This document shows positions 9,423-17,777 of a stretch of 64,000 nt of DNA, in pieces. The DNA is from Halopelagius inordinatus (GTDB lineage Archaea > Halobacteriota > Halobacteria > Halobacteriales > Haloferacaceae). The stretch covers positions 62,001 to 126,000 of the forward strand of contig NZ_FOOQ01000006.1 of the NCBI RefSeq assembly GCF_900113245.1. The letters run 5' to 3'. The number at the start of each line of letters is the position of its first letter. The first letter of the stretch is position 1. A program made the translations under genes and the position numbers. The notes under the pieces are model-generated. The model was not told where the DNA came from. It did no database searches and saw only the letters and a list, made by a program, of their open reading frames with translations.

Positions 9423-10826
9423 TCAGACGTAGCCGAACAGCGACGCCGCGAGAGTGACGAACCACGCGCCGACGCCCAAGGCGGCGACTCGCCGGTTCTG
9501 CTGTGCGACGCCGTACGCCAGTAGCCCGAGTGCGCTCATCAGGGTGAACCGGTGCAACACCAGACTGACCGGGACCGTGGAGATTCCGACGCCGCCCAAA
9601 TCGAGCACCAACCCGGCACCCAGTCCCCCGGCGGCGACGACTGCCGTCCGGTTCGGCGGGCGTCCGCGTGCGAAAAAGACCACGAGAGCCGGAAGCCCGA
9701 ACACCAACATCGGGTAGAGTACCGCGGCGAACAGTTTGGGAGTCACCCCCGGAACGAGGTTCTCCGCGGTGATTCCGGCGGCGCGAACGCCCAAGACGAG
9801 TGCGACCAGAGACGCCGGAAGCGCGGCGTCGGAGACGTCGAACCGCCGTCGAGCGGAACCCGGGAGCGTGATACCGACCACGAGGGCGACGGACGCGAAG
9901 TCGATTATCGTCAGCCATCCGTCGCTGCCGCCGCCGCCGAGCCCGTGGTACTGACGGCTGACGCCCTCGACGAACGGTTCCTCGCGGAGGTCCTGTTCGA
10001 CGAACCGCGCGCCGGGAGCGACGCCCGTGACGGTGTGGCGCAGTCGGAACCAGTCCCAGTACTCAGTGTGGGCCTGAAACGCCGTCCAGTTGCCGAAGGG
10101 ACCGGGATACGCCCGGATGTGGGTCCGCTGCCCGAGATAGGCTCCGGTCGCCAGTTGGTATCGGGACTCTATCCACCGGCCCGAGGCGTTCGGGTCGGCG
10201 GTGACGTACGTGTAACGAGACGAACCGCGCGCCGGTTGCCACGGCGATTTGCCGACGTCGATATCGACTTGCGTATCGGTCGTAGTCGTTGTCTCCACTC
10301 CGGTCGTAGTCGTTGTCTCCACTCCGGTCGTAGTCGTTGTCTCCACTCCGGTCGTAGTCGTCGTCTCCACCCCGGTCGTAGTCGTCGTCTCCACCCCGGT
10401 CGTAGTCGTCGTCTCCACCCCGGTCGTAGTCGTCGTCTCCACCCCGGTCGTGGCCGTGGTTTCTCCCCCAGTCGTGGCCGTAGTTTCGGTCTGATTACCG
10501 GTCGCGGTCTCGGGTCCGGTCTCGGGCACGACCTCCGGTTCGTCTTCGACGACCGTCCAGTTGGCCTCCGAGCGACGTTCGAGTGCTCGGCGGATTTTGC
10601 CCCGGTCGCCGCGGATGATGACGTTGATGGCGAGCGTTCGGTCCCGGACCGAGCGGCTACGGCTGGTGTACGGCCAGATGTAACTGTTCGTCTCGTCCGG
10701 TTGATAGAGTCGCGCCTCCGGTGGCCTCTCCTGTTGGGGCGCGACGCTGCCGCCGAGGAACCCACCGGCCAAGAGACCGACGACGAGTACGGCGACGAAC
10801 AGTATTCGACGGTGACGCACGTTCAC
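9423..10826 (-). CDS. Membrane protein with Thr-rich octapeptide repeat linker
   Basis: 467 residues. An N-terminal signal anchor (about 8-28) precedes an extracellular part that contains a low-complexity run of the octapeptide GVETTTTT repeated seven times plus degenerate copies, followed by a globular section and about seven C-terminal membrane segments. The repeat region is coded by 24-bp tandem units and is rich in threonine, a likely target for O-glycosylation and an extended stalk. I do not recognise the family. The gene converges with the glycosyltransferase-like gene. Confidence 0.6.
   Translation of the reverse strand: MNVRHRRILFVAVLVVGLLAGGFLGGSVAPQQERPPEARLYQPDETNSYIWPYTSRSRSVRDRTLAINVIIRGDRGKIRRALERRSEANWTVVEDEPEVVPETGPETATGNQTETTATTGGETTATTGVETTTTTGVETTTTTGVETTTTTGVETTTTTGVETTTTTGVETTTTTGVETTTTTDTQVDIDVGKSPWQPARGSSRYTYVTADPNASGRWIESRYQLATGAYLGQRTHIRAYPGPFGNWTAFQAHTEYWDWFRLRHTVTGVAPGARFVEQDLREEPFVEGVSRQYHGLGGGGSDGWLTIIDFASVALVVGITLPGSARRRFDVSDAALPASLVALVLGVRAAGITAENLVPGVTPKLFAAVLYPMLVFGLPALVVFFARGRPPNRTAVVAAGGLGAGLVLDLGGVGISTVPVSLVLHRFTLMSALGLLAYGVAQQNRRVAALGVGAWFVTLAASLFGYV
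10278..10469 (-). repeat. 24-bp in-frame tandem repeat, eight units
   Basis: Eight consecutive 24-base units, each coding one octapeptide. The first three (by coordinate) share one sequence, the next four share another that differs at two positions, and the last is degenerate. The two homogeneous blocks point to recent unit duplication. It is coding, in frame and without spacers, so it is not a CRISPR. Confidence 0.95.
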
Positions 10827-11139
10827 CAGTCTCTTGCGTATGTACTATAGGTCTTGTCCCATTCCGAGACACTAGTCAGATAGAATATTACTTTGGAGAG
10901 TGTACCGGGAGGACGAACGAAGGGCTCGGAGAGCAGTCCGTCCCCCATCAATCTCAGAGTCATACGAATCCAGACAGTTGCTGCGGGCGCGGCGTTCCGC
11001 GACTCGGACGGCCGAATCGACGGGTGCGCGGGAAGGTACATTCAAGAACTGCGGGGGCCTACGTGACTGACGAATGACCGGCGCGTCGGCAGTCGGTCGC
11101 GGAAATCGACCCCCTCTGTCGGCACCCCCGCGTTCACTC
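10827..11139. other. Intergenic region, no gene seen
   Basis: About 310 bases between divergent genes. It contains an AT-rich stretch near 10875-10895 and a TATA-like CTATAGTACA on the minus strand at 10841-10850 that may belong to the repeat-protein gene. No ORF with haloarchaeal codon character and no structured RNA was seen. Confidence 0.5.
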
Positions 11140-11976
11140 ATGTCCGACGCACATCTCGAACCGCAAACCGCCGCCGTCTCGTGGCGGTACGACGTGACCG
11201 ATTCGCGCCTCTTACTGGCCTGTACCTACGTCCTCCCGGGGATACTCGGTGGGGGCGTTCTGCTCGCCTCTCTCTTTGTCGGAACGCTCGTCCTCGACGC
11301 TCTCAGAGCGGGCGACATCGGCCGCGCGGTCGGAGTGCTCGCCGTGCCGGTCCTGGCGCTTCTCGTTCGCCGGTACGTTCCGGCGTTGCTCGACGCCACC
11401 GACGCGTTCGACCCGACGGACCGCTACTCGCTCGGCGGACTCGCGGCCAGTAGCGTCGTCGGCGCGGCGGCCATCTTCGCGAGTCTACGGATCGACCCCG
11501 CGGCCCCGTTCGTCCTCTTTGCCGTAAGTTGGATTCCGATGGTTCTCACGGCCGGACTGCCGACCGAGGGGCACACGACACCCGAGGCGGATACGCTCGT
11601 CGTCGACGGCTCTCGGATTCCCCTCGACGCCGTGGACGGGTATCGAACCGTCGCCGTCGGCGGGGCGGGGGTCTGTTGGCTGTCGTACGCGCGCGGCGTG
11701 CCGCGGGCACCCCGAGTCGTGGTCGTTCCGAGGGCGACGCTCGATTCGGTTCGGGCGGTGCTCGAAGATGCGGAGAACCGGACCGAGGAGGGGAAATCGA
11801 CTCTCGGCGGGGCCGAACGGGCCGTCGTCGTCGCGTTCGGACTCGGGTTGGTCGCCGTCGGACCCGTCCTGTGGCTGCTCCTTCCACCCGGCGACGGTGC
11901 GCTGGTCGCCCTCTACGCCGGGAGTCTGTTCGGTCTGTTCGGACTGGTGCTTCTGTGGCACGCGGCGACGGGGTGA
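11140..11976 (+). CDS. Membrane protein of unknown function
   Basis: 278 residues from the ATG at 11140, chosen because the upstream in-frame extension is arginine- and proline-rich and untypical. About six hydrophobic segments: a pair near residues 25-75, a pair near 100-140 and a C-terminal pair after 215, separated by a soluble loop that contains EADTLVVDGSRIPLDAVDGY. The loop resembles a small beta-rich module, but I cannot name the family. No functional context is evident from the neighbours. Confidence 0.6.
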   Translation: MSDAHLEPQTAAVSWRYDVTDSRLLLACTYVLPGILGGGVLLASLFVGTLVLDALRAGDIGRAVGVLAVPVLALLVRRYVPALLDATDAFDPTDRYSLGGLAASSVVGAAAIFASLRIDPAAPFVLFAVSWIPMVLTAGLPTEGHTTPEADTLVVDGSRIPLDAVDGYRTVAVGGAGVCWLSYARGVPRAPRVVVVPRATLDSVRAVLEDAENRTEEGKSTLGGAERAVVVAFGLGLVAVGPVLWLLLPPGDGALVALYAGSLFGLFGLVLLWHAATG

Positions 11977-12002
11977 CGGAGAGACCGGGAAGGGGCGCGT
12001 CG

Positions 12003-13322
12003 CTACCCTCCCGAGAGGGCGTCGCCAACCGTCCGACTGGCCCTCGGAATCGCTTCGGCGACGTGCCGTTGGGTGACGTACGTCGAAATCTCGCGGCGAA
12101 TCCACCCGGCTCGGACCGTGCCTTCGCGCGAGGCGATGTCGTCGTCCGCTCGGGAGAGTCGCCCGACCACCGTCGGCAGTTCCGCCCGCGTCAGTCGCGG
12201 GTAGTCGTCGTCCGTTCGCGCCGCGTTCACGGCATCGACGGCGGCCTCGCGGCGAGTTTCGACGTCCTCGACGGAGGAGACGGTGAACGAGTCGCCCTCC
12301 GTGACTCTGTCTCGGAGCGTCCGAAACGCCTCGACGGCCGCGAGGAGCGAATGCATATCGAGGAGTTCGGTCGCCGGGTCGTCCCCGCCGCTCTCTCTCC
12401 CCCGGGCGTTCGCGGCCCGCCACCGAAGCCCGTCCAGCGCGGATTCCGCGGGCGTCCCCTCGATCGAGCGTCCGACTATCGCCTTCGTCTCCTCGCTCTC
12501 CGCCGGGAGGTCGGCGGACGCCTCGCGCAGTCGCCCGGCGAGCGTCTCTCCGGCCCCTGCGAAGCGACGTCGGAGATTCGTCGGGTCCGCGAGCGAATCG
12601 ACGAAGCGGTCGTATATGTGGTCGGCCGCGGCGACGTTCGTCCGCGCGGCTTCTATCGTCGCGGCCGCCTCGCCGACGGCGAGGGGGTTCTCCGGGTCGT
12701 AGCGTCTGCGTCCTCGTTCCAGTTCCGAGGAGAGGAAGCGGTCGGCCCGCCGGACGCGGGATTCGAGTTCCCCGTGAACCAACGCGGAGCGGACGGGGTC
12801 CGCGCCGAGATACGTCCAGCGGTCGGCGAACGCGGAGAGGTCGTCTCGGACGGAGGCCGCCTCCCGCACGACTGCGTTCCGGGTGAGTCCGTTCTCGATG
12901 GCCTCCCACGCGCCGAGGAGATTAGCCGCGTGTTCGCGGGCGTCGCCGAGGGCGTCGAGACGTTGGAGTTCGGATTCGGCGGCGTCCGCCCTGTCGAGTG
13001 CGTCCCGCGCCGACGCCCGTTCTCGCGACATCCGCTCTCGGATGGCTCCGTTCGGAACGTCCTCGGAATCTAGCGGTGCGGGAACGCCGTCGAGGGCGAT
13101 TCGGGGCCACGATTCTCGGTCACCGAGGAAGGCAGGCGATATCTCCACCGGGAGCGTCCGGGGGAGAGAGGGGAGAGACCCCTCCGTCACCTCCCGTAGC
13201 GCCGACGCGCCCAGTTCCGGCCCGTCGTTGCCCGACTGGATGCCGAGACCGGAACACCCCGCGAGGAGGGAACTTCCGAGTAACGCGAGCGCTCCTCGCC
13301 GGGTCGTCGGGGGGCCCGTCAC
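12003..13322 (-). CDS. Lipoprotein of unknown function, helical and acidic
   Basis: 439 residues. TTRRGALALLGSSLLAGC gives a probable Tat signal with a lipobox cysteine, so the product is likely anchored outside the membrane. The rest is rich in Ala, Glu, Asp and Arg, with long predicted helices and coiled-coil-like spacing and no cysteine-rich or catalytic signature that I recognise. Its start overlaps the stop of the upstream lipoprotein gene by four bases (ATGA), so the two are translated together. Confidence 0.65.
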   Translation of the reverse strand: MTGPPTTRRGALALLGSSLLAGCSGLGIQSGNDGPELGASALREVTEGSLPSLPRTLPVEISPAFLGDRESWPRIALDGVPAPLDSEDVPNGAIRERMSRERASARDALDRADAAESELQRLDALGDAREHAANLLGAWEAIENGLTRNAVVREAASVRDDLSAFADRWTYLGADPVRSALVHGELESRVRRADRFLSSELERGRRRYDPENPLAVGEAAATIEAARTNVAAADHIYDRFVDSLADPTNLRRRFAGAGETLAGRLREASADLPAESEETKAIVGRSIEGTPAESALDGLRWRAANARGRESGGDDPATELLDMHSLLAAVEAFRTLRDRVTEGDSFTVSSVEDVETRREAAVDAVNAARTDDDYPRLTRAELPTVVGRLSRADDDIASREGTVRAGWIRREISTYVTQRHVAEAIPRASRTVGDALSGG

Positions 13323-14014
13323 CGCTCCGCCTCCGCGGGTGCGACGGGCCGCACGGCGGAGGCGGCCGTACCGGCGGTGTCCGCCGAATCACCGTCTTCG
13401 CGACCGTCGACCCGTCGCTCGCCCGGGGGACGACAGCCGTCGCTTCCGTACCGAGAGCCGTACCCGTCTATCGCGTCGGGGTCTATAGTGTCGGGGACGC
13501 GTATGAACCACGCCACCGTGTCTCTCGCATCCGTTTCGCAGGACGCGTCTACGTCGCGGAAGCGCCGCGCGTACCGCGTGCGTATCTCCGTGTCGGTCCA
13601 TCGAACCGAACAGAGCTCTCTGCGGAAACACTCTCCGACCGCGGTCTGTTCGACGTACACCGTCTCCGCGTCGTAATCTGTCGAATCGAGGAACGACCGC
13701 GCCTCCGCGACGTTCTCTGCGTCGGCCGCAAACGAGAGAGAGTCGGCCGCCCGGGCGTCGGTGAGGAACTCGTTGCCGAGTCGGGTACGTCGGGGGTTCT
13801 CGTCGGTTCCCTCCGCCTCCCGCCAGACGGCGGACTCCTCGCCGGACAGTCGAACGACGGCGGCGTCGGGGTCGGTCACCGTCTCGGCGTTCGGACGAGA
13901 CGTGGTGGGCCAGGCGGACGCTCCGCCGTTGCTGTCTTCACCGGAACACCCCGCGAGAAAAGCGAGGGACCCGACGACTCCGCGGAGGGCACGCCGTCGT
14001 GTGAGGGGACACAT
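13319..14014 (-). CDS. Small lipoprotein of unknown function
   Basis: 231 residues from the ATG at 14014. That start opens directly on a Tat-like lipoprotein signal (TRRRALRGVVGSLAFLAGC); the longer reading frame lacks a signal. The mature part is polar and acidic, with four cysteines (two in GECFRRELCS, one in ASCETD, one in SDGCRPP) that could form disulfides outside the cell. It overlaps the downstream lipoprotein gene, suggesting a two-subunit surface complex. I do not recognise the family. Confidence 0.6.
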   Translation of the reverse strand: MCPLTRRRALRGVVGSLAFLAGCSGEDSNGGASAWPTTSRPNAETVTDPDAAVVRLSGEESAVWREAEGTDENPRRTRLGNEFLTDARAADSLSFAADAENVAEARSFLDSTDYDAETVYVEQTAVGECFRRELCSVRWTDTEIRTRYARRFRDVDASCETDARDTVAWFIRVPDTIDPDAIDGYGSRYGSDGCRPPGERRVDGREDGDSADTAGTAASAVRPVAPAEAER

Positions 14015-14143
14015 ATCACTCGTAGTGTACGTCCTGGTAGGGAATGTGTTTCGGAATCGACGCGTCGCGGAATCGCCGTCGTCCGCCGAGAGACCACCGC
14101 ACCGATTGAAGTGTCCGCGTTCGAATTGGTCGGCCGGACACCG

Positions 14144-14905
14144 ATGCAGACGAGATTCCCCGCGGCCGTCGTCGCCCTCCTCCTCGTCCTCTCGGGGTGC
14201 GTCGCGCTTCCCGGCGGCCAACCGCCGAGCGACGAACGCGCGGTGGACGAACGAGAGCGGGTGACGTCGGCGCTCGACTCGGTTTCGACGTACCGATTCA
14301 CAGTGGACGGCACCGTCTCGGCGTCGGACGGCGACCGAACGCGCATCGTGGACGTGAGCGGTGAGGGTGTCGTAGACAGGAGACGGCAGCGAATGCTGTC
14401 GAACGCGACGGCCGACGGAACGACCCGGTCGAGGTATCTCGACGGATACACGAGTTACGCGGAGTGTCCCGAGTGGGGCGGGTGGGGCGTCGACAACGCG
14501 AGCGAATCGACGGCGTGGTTCTACCTGACCCCCCTCGGTCGGCAGGTGACGCTCGTCCGAGAGAGCAACGTCTACTGGGGCGGAAACGAGACGCTCGACG
14601 GGACCCGAACGTCCGTCCTCGTCGCCCACCCCTCGAAGGAGACGCTCACGTCGCTTCCCGATATCGGGCGGACGACGCAGACCGACCTCTCGCGGGCGAG
14701 TATCGAGAACGCCACGGTCAGACTCTGGGTCGATTCGGAGACGGCACGACCTGTCAAGTCCGACCTTCGCATCGACCTCTCGACGGGAGAGGCGTCAGGA
14801 ACGGTGGAAGTGACCGTCCGCTACCACTCGTACGACGAACCGGCGACGGTCTCTCTTCCGGCATCTACGCGGACGGACCGGTACGAACTGGGCTGTCCCG
14901 GCTAG
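14144..14905 (+). CDS. Lipoprotein, LolA/DUF6612-like sorting or carrier fold
   Basis: 253 residues from the ATG at 14144. The N-terminus is a Sec-type lipoprotein signal (VVALLLVLSGC). The mature part has the pattern SALDSVSTYRFTVDGTVS followed by alternating strands and repeated threonine/valine-rich beta segments, as in haloarchaeal outer-lipoprotein-carrier-like proteins. It diverges from the two minus-strand lipoprotein genes. The ligand is unknown. Confidence 0.6.
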   Translation: MQTRFPAAVVALLLVLSGCVALPGGQPPSDERAVDERERVTSALDSVSTYRFTVDGTVSASDGDRTRIVDVSGEGVVDRRRQRMLSNATADGTTRSRYLDGYTSYAECPEWGGWGVDNASESTAWFYLTPLGRQVTLVRESNVYWGGNETLDGTRTSVLVAHPSKETLTSLPDIGRTTQTDLSRASIENATVRLWVDSETARPVKSDLRIDLSTGEASGTVEVTVRYHSYDEPATVSLPASTRTDRYELGCPG

Positions 14906-14926
14906 TCGGAGAGCGCGGCCGCGTCT

Positions 14927-15937
14927 CTACTCGGAGACCCGGACGACCTGTTTTCCGATGTTGTCCCCGGAGAACAGTCCGAGGAACGCGTCGGGCGCGT
15001 TCTCCAACCCCTCGACGACAGTCTCGCGGTGTTCGAGGGTACCGGTCGCCACCCACTCGCCGAGTTGTTCGCTCGCCTCTCCGAAGCGCGTCGCGTAGTC
15101 GCCGACGAGAAGCCCCTGGACTTTCGCTCGCGGCGCGATGAGCATCGGGAGTTTCCGCGGGCCCGTCGGGACGCCCTCGTCGTTGTAGTGCGCTATCTGC
15201 CCGCAGACCGCCACGCGCGCGTCCACGTTGAGTTTCGTGAACACCGCGTCCGTGATCGGTCCGCCGACGTTATCGAAGTAGACGTCCACGCCGTCCGGCG
15301 CGGCGTCGTCCAAAGCCGCGGAGTAGTCGTCGGTCGTCTTGTAGTTGACCGCCGCGTCGAACCCGAGGTCGTCGGTGAGCCAGTCCGTCTTCTCGTCGGA
15401 CCCGGCGAACCCGACGACGCGACAGCCGTTCAGCTTCGCTATCTGTCCGACGACCGACCCGACCGCCCCCGCCGCGCCCGAGACTACGACCGTATCGCCG
15501 GGCTTCGGTTCGCCGGCGTCGAGCAGTCCGAAGTACGCCGTCCGTCCCGGCATCCCGAGTACGCCGAGATACGCCGGCAGTCCGGCTATCTCGGGGTCGA
15601 CGGGCGCGACGTCGTCGGCGTCTAAGACGGTGTAGTCGGCCCACGTGCCCTCGCCGGTGACGAAGTCGCCGCTCTCGTAGCGGTCGCTCTCGCTCGCTAC
15701 GACTTCCCCGACGATACCGCCTTTCAGCGCGTCGCCGACGTCCCACGGTTCCGCGTACGACTCGGTGTCCCGCATTCGGCCGCGCATGTAGGGGTCGACC
15801 GAAAGGTAGCGGACGCGAACGAGAATCTCGCCGTGTCTCGGTTCGGGTTTCTCCCCCTCTCGCAACTCGAAACAGTCCAGATTCGGTTCGCCTTCGGGTC
15901 GCTCTGCGAAATACCACTCGCGATTTGAGTCTCGCAC
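14927..15937 (-). CDS. NADP-dependent zinc-independent MDR oxidoreductase
   Basis: 336 residues, the normal length for the leukotriene-B4-dehydrogenase/CurA branch of medium-chain reductases. Visible features are the N-terminal SVDPYMRGRM motif, GKLxx-free start typical of quinone/enone reductases, a nucleotide-binding glycine motif (VVVSGAAGAVGSVVGQIAK) and the conserved VDVYFDNVGG. No zinc ligands are present. Likely reaction: NAD(P)H-dependent reduction of an activated double bond. The substrate is unknown; the gene is monocistronic. Confidence 0.85.
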   Translation of the reverse strand: MRDSNREWYFAERPEGEPNLDCFELREGEKPEPRHGEILVRVRYLSVDPYMRGRMRDTESYAEPWDVGDALKGGIVGEVVASESDRYESGDFVTGEGTWADYTVLDADDVAPVDPEIAGLPAYLGVLGMPGRTAYFGLLDAGEPKPGDTVVVSGAAGAVGSVVGQIAKLNGCRVVGFAGSDEKTDWLTDDLGFDAAVNYKTTDDYSAALDDAAPDGVDVYFDNVGGPITDAVFTKLNVDARVAVCGQIAHYNDEGVPTGPRKLPMLIAPRAKVQGLLVGDYATRFGEASEQLGEWVATGTLEHRETVVEGLENAPDAFLGLFSGDNIGKQVVRVSE

Positions 15938-16051
15938 ACCGACGTTTCGGTCTCGGCCCGAAGATGTCTTGCGGTCGCGGAACCCGCCCGAACCGGTCGG
16001 AACCCGACTCCGGAACGGTCGGCCCGAACCGGCGGTTCGGCGACGCGTCCC

Positions 16052-16492
16052 TCAGAGGTCGTACCCCCACTCGCGGAGGACGTCTTCTGCGTCTCCGAGG
16101 TGGCGCATCCCGGCCAGATAGATGGCCTCCCGCGCGTCAGTTCGCGACAGTCCCTCGCCGAGTCGCTTCTCTAACGCTCGTTCGGCGTCCACCGCCGCCT
16201 CGTGGGTCTCTCGCTGCACGAACAGTTGGTGAACCTCCGGGCGTTCGTCTTTGACCTTGTCGCGGCGGAGAATCAACGGGAGTTCGTCGCGGGACAGTCT
16301 GTCGCCGTCGCCGGGTCCGTCGCCGTCGTCGTCCGTCTCGGAACCCGACTCGTCGGACCCCGGCGCAGACGGGTTCGTCTCGTCCGCCCGCACCTCGGAC
16401 GTGCGAGTCTCCGTCTCCCGCGTCTCGTCGGACTCGGTCTCGTCTGTCTCATCGCCGTCGTCCGCGAACGGGTCCGAAGCACCGGATTTCAT
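16052..16492 (-). CDS. Probable ribbon-helix-helix DNA-binding partner of ParA
   Basis: 146 residues from the ATG at 16492, which overlaps the ParA stop as ATGA. The first 70 residues are an acidic, disordered tail. The C-terminal 75 residues read as strand-helix-helix (VHQLFVQRE, then AAVDAERALEKRL, then SRTDAREAIYLAGMRHL), the ribbon-helix-helix order. By analogy with ParF/ParG and archaeal SegA/SegB pairs, it would bind centromere repeats and stimulate the ATPase. The RHH assignment is my inference from pattern, not a database match. An alternative is a non-DNA-binding ParA adaptor. Confidence 0.55.
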   Translation of the reverse strand: MKSGASDPFADDGDETDETESDETRETETRTSEVRADETNPSAPGSDESGSETDDDGDGPGDGDRLSRDELPLILRRDKVKDERPEVHQLFVQRETHEAAVDAERALEKRLGEGLSRTDAREAIYLAGMRHLGDAEDVLREWGYDL

Positions 16493-17370
16493 GCGACCAC
16501 CTCGCGTTCGTCGGCCGAGAGGTCCGCTTCCGTGAGTTCGACCCCGTACTGCGCGGAGACGAACCGGGCGAGTTCGTCGAACGCTCGGAGCGTGTCGTGC
16601 TCTCGGTCCGCGCGTTTGTTGTTCGAGACGAAGTCGAACGCCGTCGTTCGGGCGTCCCACGCGCCGTTCAGCATCGCCTCGCGGACGGGTATCATCACCG
16701 GCGAGACGGGGTAGTCGAGTTCGTTCAACGCCGCCTCGTACTTGTCGCGAACCCGCGTTCGGCGAACCTTGTTCGGCACGACGGCGACGACGCCGACTTC
16801 GGTTTCGACTTCGGCTTCGAGGTTCGAGACGGTGTCTTCGAGGCCGTACAGCGACTGTTCGCCTTTCGGCGAGAGTTCGAGCGGGATGACGACGTTTCCG
16901 GTGGCCGCGACGGCGTTGTAGACGTGTTGCCCGCCGGTCGCAGGCGGGTCCACGACGACGACGTCGTACTCCTCCGGGACGCCCGCGTCGCCGAGGACGC
17001 GTCGGAGTTGCAGTTCCTTCACGAAGCGACCCCCCATATCCTGTTCCATCTCTTGGGCCCGTTGGAGGTTCGTCTCCAGACTGTCGAGCATGTTGTGGCT
17101 CGGGACCACGTGCAGACCGTGCGTCGTCTCGCGGACGAGGTCCGAAAAGTCGCCTTTCGGCCGGTCGATGAGGTGGCGTACGAGATTGTCCACCTCGGGG
17201 TCGGCCCGTTCGTCGTCGACGCCGAGGTGGTGACTCGCACCGCCGTTCTGCGGGTCGAGGTCCACGAGGAGCGTCTTCTGTCCGTGCCGTCGGTGCGCCG
17301 CGGCGAGGTTCACCGCCAACGCGGTTTTCCCCACCCCGCCCGCCTCACTCCAGAGCGCGTACGATATCAT
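16489..17370 (-). CDS. parA: ParA/Soj family partition ATPase
   Basis: 293 residues from the ATG at 17370. That start sits about 30 bases from a TATA-like box at 17396-17405, whereas the GTG at 17388 is too close to it. The Walker A reads SEAGGVGKTA (K15, T16): the signature lysine of the usual KGGVGKT is replaced by alanine. Switch/Walker B text YDVVVVDPPATGG is intact, and LVDLDPQNGG is the ParA A-prime motif. The family forms ATP dimers that move DNA cargo on the nucleoid. It is coupled to the small downstream gene, with palindromic repeats just upstream. Confidence 0.85.
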   Translation of the reverse strand: MISYALWSEAGGVGKTALAVNLAAAHRRHGQKTLLVDLDPQNGGASHHLGVDDERADPEVDNLVRHLIDRPKGDFSDLVRETTHGLHVVPSHNMLDSLETNLQRAQEMEQDMGGRFVKELQLRRVLGDAGVPEEYDVVVVDPPATGGQHVYNAVAATGNVVIPLELSPKGEQSLYGLEDTVSNLEAEVETEVGVVAVVPNKVRRTRVRDKYEAALNELDYPVSPVMIPVREAMLNGAWDARTTAFDFVSNNKRADREHDTLRAFDELARFVSAQYGVELTEADLSADEREVVA

Positions 17371-17395
17371 TCGACCGTCTGCAGACACCGGCTGT

Positions 17396-17405
17396 TCATA
17401 AATCT
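17396..17405 (-). promoter_or_regulatory. TATA-like box of the parA operon
   Basis: On the minus strand this reads AGATTTATGA, centred about 30 bases before the ATG at 17370, the spacing of a leaderless haloarchaeal promoter. It supports the shorter ParA start. Confidence 0.45.
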
Positions 17406-17415
17406 TGACCGAACT

Positions 17416-17456
17416 GAGCAGTAATACTGCTCAATAATACTGACTAGTACTACTGA
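17416..17456. repeat. TACTG palindrome cluster, proximal (candidate centromere/operator)
   Basis: Opens with a near-perfect 17-base palindrome (17416-17432, arms GAGCAGTA and TACTGCTC around one base), followed by AATAATACTG and TAGTACTACTGAA. It is strikingly AT-rich against its surroundings and lies directly upstream of the parA promoter. Confidence 0.75.
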
Positions 17457-17577
17457 AAAGGCAGACTAATTAGGCGGCCGGATGACTCGCGATACGCGTT
17501 TCCTGACGCAGAGTCGCTCGAGCGGTCGAAAGATGAAAACGAGCGGCTAAGCGAGGTTACCAACCGACGGAATCTAA

Positions 17578-17640
17578 GTACACTGATAGCTGTTACTGTT
17601 TAGTAGTACTGTCCAGTAATAGTATGTAATAATACTGAAT
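17578..17640. repeat. TACTG palindrome cluster, distal arm
   Basis: Repeated half-sites GTTACTG, TAGTACTG, CAGTAATA and AATACTG. The 18-base unit at 17604-17621 (TAGTACTG, two bases, CAGTAATA) recurs at 20877-20894 with only the two central bases changed. The rest of the 17371-17777 gap holds no gene. Confidence 0.75.
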
Positions 17641-17777
17641 AGGAAGTTAGAGTCGGACACCCATCCGTCGTTCGGGGAGATACTGCGGCGCAAAACGAGG
17701 GCGTCCGGTTCGGTCGGACGCATCCCGCGGCCGCGAGAGCAGTCACGGTGAAGGGCTCGGGGAACCGCATTGGAGAT

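Noticed and set aside
10278-10469. CRISPR-like repeat array
   Set aside because: Units are contiguous, in frame, without spacers and lie inside a coding gene.
10249-10494. Plus-strand ORF of repeated VVVVSTPV units over the tandem repeat
   Set aside because: It is the mirror of the GVETTTTT coding repeat on the minus strand and has no sensible ends of its own.
12998-14143. Long plus-strand extension before the lipoprotein gene
   Set aside because: Arginine- and proline-rich shadow of the two minus-strand lipoprotein genes; the signal peptide starts at 14144.
17389-17777. AT-rich patch as a degraded insertion sequence
   Set aside because: No transposase fragment, terminal inverted repeats or target duplication; the repeats are short palindromes.
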